A stretch of 64,000 nt of DNA, from the NCBI RefSeq assembly GCF_025753855.1, contig NZ_JAOWPT010000006.1:124001-188000 (forward strand), written 5' to 3'. Both the position numbers and the translations under genes were made by a program. This DNA comes from Mesorhizobium sp. ZC-5. Its GTDB lineage: Bacteria > Pseudomonadota > Alphaproteobacteria > Rhizobiales > Rhizobiaceae. The notes beneath the pieces were generated by a model. That model was not told the DNA's origin. It saw only the letters and a program-made list of their open reading frames with translations, and did no database searches. Below, piece after piece: positions 17,156-26,088 of this stretch; positions within the stretch are counted from its first letter, which is position 1; every line of letters starts with the position of its first letter.

Positions 17156-19066
17156 ATGGACACTGGCCTGACCACGATTGCCGAAGCCGATATCGAGAAG
17201 CATCGCGCTATCGCGCAGTCGATGATCACGCGGACCATCGTGCTGGAGGATTCGTCCGGCCAGTCCAATACGGCACTTGCCGGTACCGGGCGGCGGTTCG
17301 TCTCGACGGTGTCGACCGGCTCGGTGCGCAAGACGCGCGAAGTGGAACTCATCAAGACCGTCGCGGCGGTGAAGCCCGACGACCAGCTGATGGGCATCGG
17401 CCAGCACACGCTGCTCTACCGCACGCGGCGTGGGCTCGCCATCGCGCTTGCCGTCGCCGATGTCTTTGCGCGCAGCTGCGACCTGGAGAGCCTGCAGGCG
17501 AAAAATGCGCGGGCGCCGCTGGAGGGTGACGAGGCTAGCCATTTCAAGAAGTTGCTGTCGGCTTCGGCCTATGTCTCGGCGTTCAGCTTTGCCTCCTACC
17601 TGATGCAGCTGATCGACAGCGACGGCGAACCGCCGAACGACATCGCCGAGCCGGATTTCCTGTTCGACACGGCGCAGGATGCGCTGAAATCGCTAGTCGC
17701 CGGCCTCGACCGGGCGATTTCAGGCTCGAAAGACGATGCCGACCTGATGACGCGCGCCGACGCCTTCGCTCGTGTCGCCATTGACGGTCTGCTGACGCGA
17801 AAAGGTCGGTTCGACGGCATCGGCGCCTTCGAGAACGCGCATATCCGCATCGACGCCGACGATTTCACGCTGGACGGCTTCGACGTGGCGCCGGGCAAGA
17901 AATCGAAGCCGCTGGTGATGACCTTCAAGAAGCCGGAGGAGGTCGTCGGCAACCACATCGCCAAGTACCAGTCAGTGAAGCTGGCGAAGATGCTGATGGC
18001 CTATGATTTCGACAAGGAACTCAATCCCTTCGTCGAACTCGGCGGGTTTTTGTTCACTTTCATCGGCGACGGTGCGCCGGGTACCGGCAAGACGACGCTG
18101 ATCCAGATGATTGCCGGGCTGGTTCATGGCTATGCCGAGGTCGCCAGCTATCCGTTCCACTACGAGAATTTCGGCGTCGACCAGATATCGTCCTATCAGG
18201 GCAAATCCGGCCAGAACTGCCGGCAGTTCATCAACAATGTGCTCAATCCGCGCATGATCGGCTTCGGCACCATCGACGACATCGATCAGGTGGCGGCGAA
18301 ACGCTCCGACGACCGCGCCTCGGCCGGCCAGCAGGAGATCACCGGCGTGCTGATGGATGCCTTCGCCGGCGCCGGCACCGTGGTGCGCGGCAACTGCTCG
18401 TTCGGCATGTTCTCCAACTATCCGGAGAACGTCGACGACGCGCTGAGGCAGCGGGCAGGGGCCCGCTGGCTGGTCGACGGCCCGCAGACGCGCGACGATT
18501 ACATCGATATCTTTGTGCTGCTCGCCGGCAAGAACCACAAGATCGATCTCGGCGACCACCAGCTTTACGCCGCGCAGGAAATCCAGCGCGCCATCGCGGA
18601 AGCCTATGAGGGACACGCCAAGCCGCAGGAAGACGGGCTGGAAAAGGTCTATGAGCGCTTCCTGAAGGAGAATGGCCAGCCGAAGACGATGGCCGACATC
18701 GGCACCTATCTCTACATGATCAAGGAAGCCGAGCCGCGCTTCACCGGCCGCGCCATCAAAAACGTCACCGACGCGATCAAGATGCGGGCGATGGACATCG
18801 AACTGCCCGACGAATGGTTCGAGAAGCCGGAAGCCTTCATGCACAAGGGCTACGACGAGAAGAAGGCGATGATCGAGGAACTGCGCGGGCCGTTCGACAT
18901 GGATATGGTCATGCAGGAGGTCAACCGCTACGCCGACAGCGAGTTCCGCTACTCCGACAAGTCCGACGACGCGGCGGTGTCGAAGCTGCTGCGCGACGCA
19001 AGGCTGCGCGAACGCGCGGCCAAGGAGATGGCGGAGTTGCAGAAGAAGGGGCTGTGGAACGCCTGA
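17156..19066 (+). CDS. AAA+ ATPase, core enzyme of the six-gene operon
   Basis: The 636-residue protein has an N-terminal region of about 290 residues with no known domain, then an ATPase domain. Walker A GDGAPGTGKTT is near 304-314 and Walker B IGFGTIDDIDQ near 367-378. A sensor-1 type Asn lies in FGMFSNYPENV near 425, and an arginine-finger candidate in RQRAGAR soon after. The helical C-terminal part ends in a charged coil. The stop overlaps the next start (TGATG). The layout suggests a remodelling ATPase acting with its neighbours. Its substrate is unknown. Confidence 0.85.
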   Translation: MDTGLTTIAEADIEKHRAIAQSMITRTIVLEDSSGQSNTALAGTGRRFVSTVSTGSVRKTREVELIKTVAAVKPDDQLMGIGQHTLLYRTRRGLAIALAVADVFARSCDLESLQAKNARAPLEGDEASHFKKLLSASAYVSAFSFASYLMQLIDSDGEPPNDIAEPDFLFDTAQDALKSLVAGLDRAISGSKDDADLMTRADAFARVAIDGLLTRKGRFDGIGAFENAHIRIDADDFTLDGFDVAPGKKSKPLVMTFKKPEEVVGNHIAKYQSVKLAKMLMAYDFDKELNPFVELGGFLFTFIGDGAPGTGKTTLIQMIAGLVHGYAEVASYPFHYENFGVDQISSYQGKSGQNCRQFINNVLNPRMIGFGTIDDIDQVAAKRSDDRASAGQQEITGVLMDAFAGAGTVVRGNCSFGMFSNYPENVDDALRQRAGARWLVDGPQTRDDYIDIFVLLAGKNHKIDLGDHQLYAAQEIQRAIAEAYEGHAKPQEDGLEKVYERFLKENGQPKTMADIGTYLYMIKEAEPRFTGRAIKNVTDAIKMRAMDIELPDEWFEKPEAFMHKGYDEKKAMIEELRGPFDMDMVMQEVNRYADSEFRYSDKSDDAAVSKLLRDARLRERAAKEMAELQKKGLWNA

Positions 19067-20352
19067 TGGACCTTCTCCGCGACAACGAACTCATCTACGG
19101 CCGGCTGCTGCCGATCGAGGAAAAGCACCTCATCGACCGCTACAACAAGGCGCTGAAGGCGTTCGGGCTGAAACCGACCAAGCGCAACAGTTTCGAGATC
19201 GACCGAACCGGCTTTTCGCCGCAGATTGCCGAGGAGCTCGACGACCCATTCTACCTCGACCCGAATGAGGTCAACCGGCGCTTCATCATCCTGACCCCGT
19301 CGCAGGTCGACCTGCCGGTGGTGCATACGGCCTTCTCCAACACCTCGCAGCTCATCCACGAGTTCATGACGAAAAACAGCCGTGCCATCGACGCGCTGAC
19401 GATCAAGGACGTGATCTACGGCGAGATCGAGGATTCGGTGAACAAGGTCCGCGACATCGAGGACCTTTTGTCGATCAACCAGGTCGAGTTCCGCGTGCTT
19501 TCCGCCGAGGACGTGCTCGGCAAGGCCTCGGAACTGGGCACGCTGGTCGACCGGCTGAAACAGGAGCCGAACGCATGGCGCGACAACCAGATGCTGGAGC
19601 GCATGGTGGAACTCGCCAAGGTGACCGGCGACATCCGCGAGAACGCGCTGGTGCCGGACCAAGTGATCTTCCGCCACAACGCCTTCTGGACCAGCCATTT
19701 CGGCGGGCTCTACGTGTTCATCGATCCCGACATGACGACGGTGATCAGCGATCCTTCGGCACCGGGCTTCCGTCGCTCGCGGCCGTGGCAGGTGAGCTAT
19801 CTGTCGATCCATGACGCCGACCGGGTGTTCCGCTTCCTTGCCTCGACCAAGCGCATCGAACTGCCGCGCGCCTCGTGGATCGAGACGTCGGGCTATCTCG
19901 AGCATCGCGCCGAGATGGCGATCCGCGCGCTGATCCAGGAGGCGGAGCCGAAACGCGACCTCGGCAAGGCCGACAAGGTGTGGCTGCAGACCTGGATCCA
20001 CAGCAATGCCGACATCATCAACCGCGACGGCACGTTCCCGTTCCTCAACGCTGCCAAACGCGAGATCGCGCAGCTTGGCCAACTGCGGATCGAGGAGGTG
20101 TTTCCGCAGCACCGCTTCCTGGTGGTGCGCGCCAGCCCCGACCATCCCGACGCCTGGCTGACCAACCGGCTGATCTCGGATTTCGTGCCGTCCGACTTCG
20201 TCTCGCGCTATGTTTTCAACAAGCAGGGCTTCTACAAGGACTATGAAGGCTATAACCAAGTCCAGCGATCGGCTGTTGTGGACACGCTGAAAACCACATA
20301 TCTGAAAGACAAGGAGGCGTTTCGGGAACGCCTCTACGGCCTGGTTGACTAG
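19066..20352 (+). CDS. Conserved protein of unknown function (possibly DUF6638), fifth gene of operon
   Basis: The 428-residue protein starts at ATG 19066, which shares bases with the ATPase stop, so the two are coupled. It has no signal or membrane helix. Notable segments are YYLDPNEVNRRFIILTPSQVDLPVVH-like text near 60-85, a histidine-containing FRHNAFWTSHFGGLYVFIDPDM block near 200-225, and EVFPQHRFLVVRAS near the C-terminus. From memory it resembles the group called DUF6638, which is not verified. It always reads as a partner of the ATPase here. Confidence 0.8.
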   Translation: MDLLRDNELIYGRLLPIEEKHLIDRYNKALKAFGLKPTKRNSFEIDRTGFSPQIAEELDDPFYLDPNEVNRRFIILTPSQVDLPVVHTAFSNTSQLIHEFMTKNSRAIDALTIKDVIYGEIEDSVNKVRDIEDLLSINQVEFRVLSAEDVLGKASELGTLVDRLKQEPNAWRDNQMLERMVELAKVTGDIRENALVPDQVIFRHNAFWTSHFGGLYVFIDPDMTTVISDPSAPGFRRSRPWQVSYLSIHDADRVFRFLASTKRIELPRASWIETSGYLEHRAEMAIRALIQEAEPKRDLGKADKVWLQTWIHSNADIINRDGTFPFLNAAKREIAQLGQLRIEEVFPQHRFLVVRASPDHPDAWLTNRLISDFVPSDFVSRYVFNKQGFYKDYEGYNQVQRSAVVDTLKTTYLKDKEAFRERLYGLVD

Positions 20353-20366
20353 AGGGGCAGACCGCG

Positions 20367-21548
20367 ATGCTTGATCCGATCGTGAATTTCTTCACCCGGA
20401 TTTTCCACTGGATCGGCCGCGGCATCGGGCTGGTGATCGGCGTCCTTTTGTGGCCGTTCCTGTTGGCGGGCCGGTGGTATACGCAGCGCGGGCTGGTTCT
20501 GAAAGGCGTGCTCGGCCTGGTCGTTCTCGGGATAATCGGGCTCTACGGATATTTCTTCTATGTCACCCAATGGTGGAACAACTTCAATCCGGACTATCCG
20601 ACACTGACTGCTGCAAGCGCCAACCCGCAGGCGGCCGGTGTGGTGGCCGGCGATCCGATCTCCGCGGCCACCACAGGCCAAGGCAGCACCGGCGGCGCGG
20701 AGAGCACTCCCACTGCCCCCGCAGCGCCGGGCCAGCAGCAAGCCTGCAAGCGCTCCGAAATCGCCGCCGTGTCGGCGGACCTGGTCGACTTCAACGTCAA
20801 CCAGAATGCCTGGATATCCTCGATGCTGGCCTCAAAGCTCGGATTCTTCGGAATGTCCTGGCGAAACACGCCATTCTTCGACAATAAGGCAGCCTTCCAG
20901 CTCGGCATCAATCAGGTGATGCGGCGCACGACGACCGAACTCGTCGACACGCTCGGCCGCACACGCGGTACCTCGCAGATCGACCAGAACCTGCAGAATG
21001 CCCGTACCGCGCTCGCCTGGGACGAAGACGCCTGGTATGTCGGCCTGCGCGGCCCGACTCGCCCGACACCAAGCGTCTATCGCGATGCCATCCGCTCGCT
21101 GCGCACCTTCAACGCCAGCCTCGAGAAATGCCAGGCGACGTTCGATGCCCGTGCCGACAACCTGCTTCTGTTCCTCGACCGCATCGCGGGCGACATGGGT
21201 TCCACCTCCGACATCCTGCGCGGACAGATCGAGGCATCCGACGCCGGCTGGTTCGACCCGCGCGCCGATGACCGCTTCTGGTTCGCCTATGGCCAGCTCT
21301 ACGCCTATTACGGCATTCTGAACGCCACCCGATCCGACTTCTCGGCGATCATCCGCGAACGCAACCTGACCGCGCTGTGGGACACCATGCAAAATCAGAT
21401 GCGCGGTGCGCTCGACATGCAGCCCTGGATCATCTCGAACGGCGACGAGTCGAGCTTCCTGTTCCCCTCGCATCTGGCCACGATGGGCTTCAATCTGCTC
21501 AGGGCACGCTCGCAGATCATCGAGATACGCTCCGTCCTCGATCGATAG
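20367..21548 (+). CDS. DUF2333 family membrane-anchored protein, sixth gene of operon
   Basis: The 393-residue protein has an amphipathic N-terminus and one or two membrane helices ([17 protein letters not shown] and [19 protein letters not shown]). A Pro/Ala/Thr/Gly linker follows, then a large domain, probably periplasmic. The segment [39 protein letters not shown] is the hallmark of DUF2333. It gives the operon a membrane anchor and an outward-facing part. It starts 14 bases after the previous stop. Its function is not known in any organism I can name. Confidence 0.85.
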   Translation: MLDPIVNFFTRIFHWIGRGIGLVIGVLLWPFLLAGRWYTQRGLVLKGVLGLVVLGIIGLYGYFFYVTQWWNNFNPDYPTLTAASANPQAAGVVAGDPISAATTGQGSTGGAESTPTAPAAPGQQQACKRSEIAAVSADLVDFNVNQNAWISSMLASKLGFFGMSWRNTPFFDNKAAFQLGINQVMRRTTTELVDTLGRTRGTSQIDQNLQNARTALAWDEDAWYVGLRGPTRPTPSVYRDAIRSLRTFNASLEKCQATFDARADNLLLFLDRIAGDMGSTSDILRGQIEASDAGWFDPRADDRFWFAYGQLYAYYGILNATRSDFSAIIRERNLTALWDTMQNQMRGALDMQPWIISNGDESSFLFPSHLATMGFNLLRARSQIIEIRSVLDR

Positions 21549-21639
21549 GCTTCGGTTCCCTGTCGCAATCCGTGTATTAGGCGGCTGTTTTGAGACGGCG
21601 AAGCCGGTCCCGGATTGGCTTCTATGCGACCCGATGCAG

Positions 21640-21659
21640 AAGCGGCGGTTCCGCCGCTT
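21640..21659. promoter_or_regulatory. Perfect hairpin upstream of fhs
   Basis: AAGCGGCGG (21640-21648) and CCGCCGCTT (21651-21659) pair completely around two bases, 34 bases before the fhs start. No T-run follows, so it is not a standard terminator of the DUF2333 operon. It may separate the two units or act in the fhs leader. I saw no known riboswitch in the 145-base gap. Confidence 0.4.
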
Positions 21660-21693
21660 GAATACACCTCACGAACAGCTGGAGAAGCCCGTC

Positions 21694-23373
21694 ATGGCCG
21701 ACGTAAAGAGCGACATCGAGATTGCGCGCGGCGCGAAGAAGAAGCCGATCCAGGAGATCGGCGTCAAGCTTGGCATCCCGACCGAGCATCTTCTGCCCTA
21801 TGGCCACGACAAGGCGAAGGTCTCGGCCGAATTCATCGCCTCGAAGAAAGGCGGCAAGGACGGCAAGCTGATCCTGGTCACCGCGATCAACCCGACGCCG
21901 GCCGGCGAAGGCAAGACGACGACGACAGTTGGCCTCGGCGACGGGCTGAACCGCATCGGCAAGAAGGCGGTGGTCTGCATCCGCGAAGCCTCGCTCGGGC
22001 CGAATTTCGGCATGAAGGGTGGCGCGGCCGGCGGCGGCTATGCGCAGGTCGTGCCGATGGAAGACATGAACCTGCACTTCACCGGCGACTTCCATGCCAT
22101 CACCACCGCGCACAACCTGCTTTCGGCGTTGATCGACAACCACATCTACTGGGGCAACGAACTCGGCATCGATATCCGCAGGGTGGCGTGGCGCCGCGTC
22201 ATGGACATGAACGACCGAGCGCTGCGGGAGATCAATGTATCGCTCGGTGGCGTCGCCAACGGCTTCCCGCGCGAGGCCGGCTTCGACATCACGGTTGCCT
22301 CCGAGGTGATGGCGATCCTTTGCCTGGCCACCGATCTCAAGGATCTGGAAAAGCGGCTGGGCGACATCATCGTCGCCTACCGGCGCGACAAGAGCCCGGT
22401 CTACGCCCGTGATCTCAAGGCCCCCGGCGCCATGGCCGTGCTGTTGAAGGACGCCATGCAGCCGAACCTTGTGCAGACGCTGGAGAACAACCCGGCCTTC
22501 GTGCATGGCGGCCCGTTCGCCAACATCGCGCATGGCTGCAACTCGGTGGTCGCCACAACGACGGCGCTGAAGCTCGCCGACTATGTGGTGACCGAAGCCG
22601 GTTTCGGCGCTGACCTCGGTGCCGAAAAGTTCTTCGACATCAAGTGCCGCAAGGCCGGATTGAAGCCGGCGGCGGCCGTCATCGTCGCCACCGTGCGCGC
22701 CATGAAGATGAACGGCGGCGTCAAGAAGGAAGACCTCGGCAAGGAGAATGTCGAGGCGGTGAAGAAAGGCTGCGCCAATCTCGGCCGCCACATCGAGAAC
22801 GTCAGGCAGTTCGGCGTGCCGGCGGTGGTGGCGATCAACCATTTCTACTCCGACACCGACGCCGAGATCCAGGCGCTGAAGGACTACGTCGCGTCGATGG
22901 GCGAGGAAGCGATCCTGTGCAAGCACTGGGCGAAGGGTTCCGCCGGCATCGAGGACCTTGCCAACAAGGTCGTCGAGCTCGCCGAATCCGGATCGTCGCA
23001 ATTCGCCCCGCTCTACCCCGACGAGATGCCGCTCTTCGAGAAGGTCAACACCATCGTCCAGCGCATCTACCGCGGCTCGGAGGCGATCGCCGACAAGTCC
23101 GTCCGTGACCAGCTTCACGCCTGGGAGCAGGCCGGCTACGGCAATCTGCCGGTCTGCATGGCCAAGACCCAGTATTCCTTCTCGACCGATCCGAACCTGC
23201 GCGGCGCGCCGCATGGCCATGTCGTGCCGGTGCGCGAGGTCAGGTTGGCAGCCGGCGCCGGCTTCGTCGTGGTCATCTGCGGCGAGATCATGACCATGCC
23301 GGGCCTGCCCAAGGCGCCGTCGTCGGAGAAGATCTTTCTCAACGACAAGGGACAGATCGAAGGCCTCTTCTGA
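21694..23373 (+). CDS. fhs: Formate-tetrahydrofolate ligase
   Basis: The 559-residue enzyme makes 10-formyl-tetrahydrofolate from formate, ATP and tetrahydrofolate. Visible motifs are the P-loop [17 protein letters not shown] near 67-83, [43 protein letters not shown] and [13 protein letters not shown]. Start ATG 21694 is 9 bases after GGAG. Length is normal for the family. In alphaproteobacteria it serves one-carbon metabolism, for example from methylated compounds or choline/glycine betaine breakdown. The link to the choline importer in the same window is inference only. Confidence 0.95.
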   Translation: MADVKSDIEIARGAKKKPIQEIGVKLGIPTEHLLPYGHDKAKVSAEFIASKKGGKDGKLILVTAINPTPAGEGKTTTTVGLGDGLNRIGKKAVVCIREASLGPNFGMKGGAAGGGYAQVVPMEDMNLHFTGDFHAITTAHNLLSALIDNHIYWGNELGIDIRRVAWRRVMDMNDRALREINVSLGGVANGFPREAGFDITVASEVMAILCLATDLKDLEKRLGDIIVAYRRDKSPVYARDLKAPGAMAVLLKDAMQPNLVQTLENNPAFVHGGPFANIAHGCNSVVATTTALKLADYVVTEAGFGADLGAEKFFDIKCRKAGLKPAAAVIVATVRAMKMNGGVKKEDLGKENVEAVKKGCANLGRHIENVRQFGVPAVVAINHFYSDTDAEIQALKDYVASMGEEAILCKHWAKGSAGIEDLANKVVELAESGSSQFAPLYPDEMPLFEKVNTIVQRIYRGSEAIADKSVRDQLHAWEQAGYGNLPVCMAKTQYSFSTDPNLRGAPHGHVVPVREVRLAAGAGFVVVICGEIMTMPGLPKAPSSEKIFLNDKGQIEGLF

Positions 23374-23531
23374 TCGCGGGCCAAACCGGAAGGCGCCGCA
23401 GGCATATTCGCCGCGCGTTCCGGTGCCGCTCTCCGTGCTGCCGATCGCCTTGTGGCGTCGGCATTGAAGCCGGCTGGCCCTTCTCGGACCAGCCGGCTCC
23501 GGCTATCGGATTGGACAGTCGGGAGACATTC

Positions 23532-24587
23532 ATGCACAAATCCATCGAGACGATCGTCGGCGATACCGAAGGCGTGTCCTACGAATTTCCGGTGTTCCGG
23601 TTCTCCGGCGCGTCCGCCGGTGCGCCGTCCGCCTATCTGCAAGCGGCACTGCATGGCGGCGAATTGCCGGGCGTCGTCGCCATCGATGCGCTGATGCCGA
23701 AGCTGCGCAGGGCCGCCGACGAAGGCCGCGTTCTCGGCAACATCACGGTCGTACCGTGGGCCAACCCGATCGGCCGCGCGCAATATCAGTTCGGCGATCA
23801 CCAGGGCCGTTTCCACTTCGGCACGCGCAACAATTTCAATCGCGATTTTCCGCTGCTGGAGAAGCCGGATGCGTCGCTGTTGCCTCCCGAAGTGCCAGGA
23901 CCGGCCGACAAAAGCCTGAAGCGGCGGCTGGTGGCGTTGTCGATGGGCCATGACATCGTGCTCGACCTGCATTGCGACGACGAAGGGGTGCCGTATCTCT
24001 ATGTACCGGCGCAGCTCTGGCCTGCGATGGCTGACTGTGCAGCCGCGATGGGGGTCGAAGCGGTGGTGTTGTGGCAGGGCGCGTCGGGCGGAGCCTTCGA
24101 GGAGGCGTCGATCCACCCCTACCTGCAAATGCCGGCCGGTGAAGCGAAGCTCGACCAGCGGGTGGTGACCACCGTCGAATATCGCGGTGTCGTCGATGTC
24201 GAACGCGACCTCGCGCAAGCTGACGCGGACGGGCTCTACCGGCTGCTGGTGGCGCGCGGCGTTGTCGATGACAAGACGATCGCCGCACCTTCAGCCTTTG
24301 CAGGCGTGGTGGCGCCGCTGGAAAATATCGAGATGGTGACGACGCCGAAAGCCGGCGCCGTCCTTTACGATGTCAAGCCCGGCGACCGGGTGCGCGCCGG
24401 ACAACGGCTGGCGACGATCGTGCATGCACCCGGCGAAAAGAACGGTTCGCTCGAAATCGCCGCGCCGCAGGCGGGTTTCGTGCTGACGCGGCGATCGATC
24501 CGGGTGCTGCCGGCCGGCGGCGATGTCATCAAGCTGGTGGGCGAGCGGCGCAGCGCCGACGCCAGGACCGGCGCGCTGGAAGACTGA
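23532..24587 (+). CDS. Succinylglutamate desuccinylase/aspartoacylase (M14) family protein
   Basis: The 351-residue putative zinc hydrolase has the metal motif LHGGELPGVVA near 38-48 (His and Glu ligands), a substrate Arg/Asn stretch GTRNNFNRDFP, and DLHCDDEG with the third ligand. The last quarter is a biotinyl/lipoyl-like beta domain (KAGAVLYDVKPGDRVRAGQRLATIVH). Rhizobial members of this shape are often deacylases or amidohydrolases of N-acyl amino acids. ATG 23532 follows GGGAG at 7 bases. It is a lone gene after fhs. The substrate is unknown. Confidence 0.85.
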   Translation: MHKSIETIVGDTEGVSYEFPVFRFSGASAGAPSAYLQAALHGGELPGVVAIDALMPKLRRAADEGRVLGNITVVPWANPIGRAQYQFGDHQGRFHFGTRNNFNRDFPLLEKPDASLLPPEVPGPADKSLKRRLVALSMGHDIVLDLHCDDEGVPYLYVPAQLWPAMADCAAAMGVEAVVLWQGASGGAFEEASIHPYLQMPAGEAKLDQRVVTTVEYRGVVDVERDLAQADADGLYRLLVARGVVDDKTIAAPSAFAGVVAPLENIEMVTTPKAGAVLYDVKPGDRVRAGQRLATIVHAPGEKNGSLEIAAPQAGFVLTRRSIRVLPAGGDVIKLVGERRSADARTGALED

Positions 24588-24596
24588 TGACGCCCG

Positions 24597-25382
24597 TCAC
24601 GGCATCAACTGGCCGCCGTTGACCTCGATGATCTGCCCGGTGATGTAGCCGGACAGCATATCCGACGAGAGGAACAGGTAGGCGCCGACGCATTCCTCCG
24701 CAGTGCCGGCACGGCCCTGCGGGATGGTGGCGGTCTGCATCTTCATCTGCTCGGGCGTCGACCAGCGCTCGTGGAAAGCGGTGACGATGAGGCCGGGCGC
24801 CACCCCGTTGACGCGGACCTTGTCGCCGATCAGTTCCTTGGCGAGGCCGCGGGTGACATTGGAGACGAAGGATTTGGCCGAGCCATAAAGACCGGCGCCA
24901 CCGCCCGCGCCGTTGCGCGCCGCCACCGACGTTGTGTTGACGATGAAGCCACCCTGCTTCTTCAGCCACGGCATGGCGACGCGGCAGGCGGTGACAACCG
25001 AGCGGGCGTTGAGATCCATCACCTTGTCGTAGTGCGCGTCGGTCAGTTCGGCATAGGGGATGCGGCCGAGCATGCCGCCGGCATTGTTGACCAGCCCGTC
25101 GAGGCGCCCGAATTTCTGCGCGGTTTCCTCGACGACGCGGGTGACGTCGGCGGTGAGCGAGAAATCGCCCTTCACCAGGAAAACTTCGCCGCCGGCCTCG
25201 GTGATTTTTTCGGCGAGTTTTTCAGCCGCCTCCTTGCTCTGGTTGTAGTGTAGCCCGACCCGGCATTTCTGCGCGGCATAGGCTTCGACAAGGGCCGCAC
25301 CGATGCCGGTCGACCCGCCGGTGACGAGCACGGCCTTGCCGGCGAGGTCAGGGATCGTGAGCGTTGCATTCTGGCTGGGCAT
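24597..25382 (-). CDS. Short-chain dehydrogenase/reductase
   Basis: The 261-residue classical SDR has a cofactor-binding TGGSTGIG near 21-28, NNAG near 100, a catalytic Ser in VNTTSVAARNG and the YGSAK pair near 165. The C-terminal GYITGQIIEVNGGQLMP is the usual family ending. Its N-terminal charge pattern does not firmly fix NAD or NADP preference. It is convergent with the M14 gene, with 9 bases between stops. The substrate is unknown. Confidence 0.9.
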   Translation of the reverse strand: MPSQNATLTIPDLAGKAVLVTGGSTGIGAALVEAYAAQKCRVGLHYNQSKEAAEKLAEKITEAGGEVFLVKGDFSLTADVTRVVEETAQKFGRLDGLVNNAGGMLGRIPYAELTDAHYDKVMDLNARSVVTACRVAMPWLKKQGGFIVNTTSVAARNGAGGGAGLYGSAKSFVSNVTRGLAKELIGDKVRVNGVAPGLIVTAFHERWSTPEQMKMQTATIPQGRAGTAEECVGAYLFLSSDMLSGYITGQIIEVNGGQLMP

Positions 25383-25626
25383 GGTGGGTCTCCGGCGAGG
25401 TTCGGACTGTCAGGCGGGCCACGATGCGGGCACAGCCCCCTATCGTCAACAGCGGGAGGAGTCATATTTTGTAGAACTTGTGCAGCGCACCGCTGGTCAA
25501 TTTTTCCGGGCTCGGCTAGCTTTGCTCCGGCGCAGGGCATGCATCCAAACAACCAGCGCAAGATACGCTTTCCCGGACGTCCAGCCATTGGCGGGTACGG
25601 GAAAGCGAAGCCAGGATGAGGGGAAC

Positions 25627-26088
25627 ATGGCTCTGTTTTTTGCACTGTTGATTGGAATTGTCGCCGGGCTACGCGCCATGACCGCGCCTGCGGCCATCGC
25701 CTGGGCCGCCTATCTGGGCTGGCTCCCCGTCGCCGGCACCTGGGCAAGCTTCATGGGACACTGGATCGCCGTGGCAATCTTCACCCTCCTTGCGCTGGTT
25801 GAACTGGTCACCGACCAGCTTCCGTCGACGCCGAGCCGCAAGGTGCCGCAGCAATTCGGGGCGCGCATCGTCAGCGGCGCGCTCTCCGGCGCCGTAATCG
25901 GCACGGCTGGAGGAGCCTTGCTGCTCGGACTGATCGCCGGGATCGTCGGCGCGGTGATCGGCACCTACGGCGGCGCCGAAGTGCGCTCCAGGCTCGCCGG
26001 TGCTTTCGGCAAGGACCTGCCGGCGGCGCTGATCGAAGACGCCGTCGCCATCCTCGGCGCGCTGTGGATCGTGTCGTCGCTCGCATGA
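25627..26088 (+). CDS. DUF4126 family membrane protein
   Basis: The 153-residue protein has three to four hydrophobic helices. LFFALLIGIVAGLRAMTAPAAIAWAAYLGWL and ELVTDQLPSTPSRKVPQQFGARIVSGALSGA are typical of DUF4126. A glycine-zipper-like segment (GLIAGIVGAVIGTYGGAEV) is near the end. ATG 25627 follows GAGGGGAAC. Its stop overlaps the start of the following reductase as ATGA, so both are made from one mRNA. The function of the family is not known. Confidence 0.82.
   Translation: MALFFALLIGIVAGLRAMTAPAAIAWAAYLGWLPVAGTWASFMGHWIAVAIFTLLALVELVTDQLPSTPSRKVPQQFGARIVSGALSGAVIGTAGGALLLGLIAGIVGAVIGTYGGAEVRSRLAGAFGKDLPAALIEDAVAILGALWIVSSLA

Noticed and set aside
21622-23220. 532-codon minus-strand frame opposite fhs
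   Set aside because: fhs is certain on the other strand. The antisense frame has no motif.
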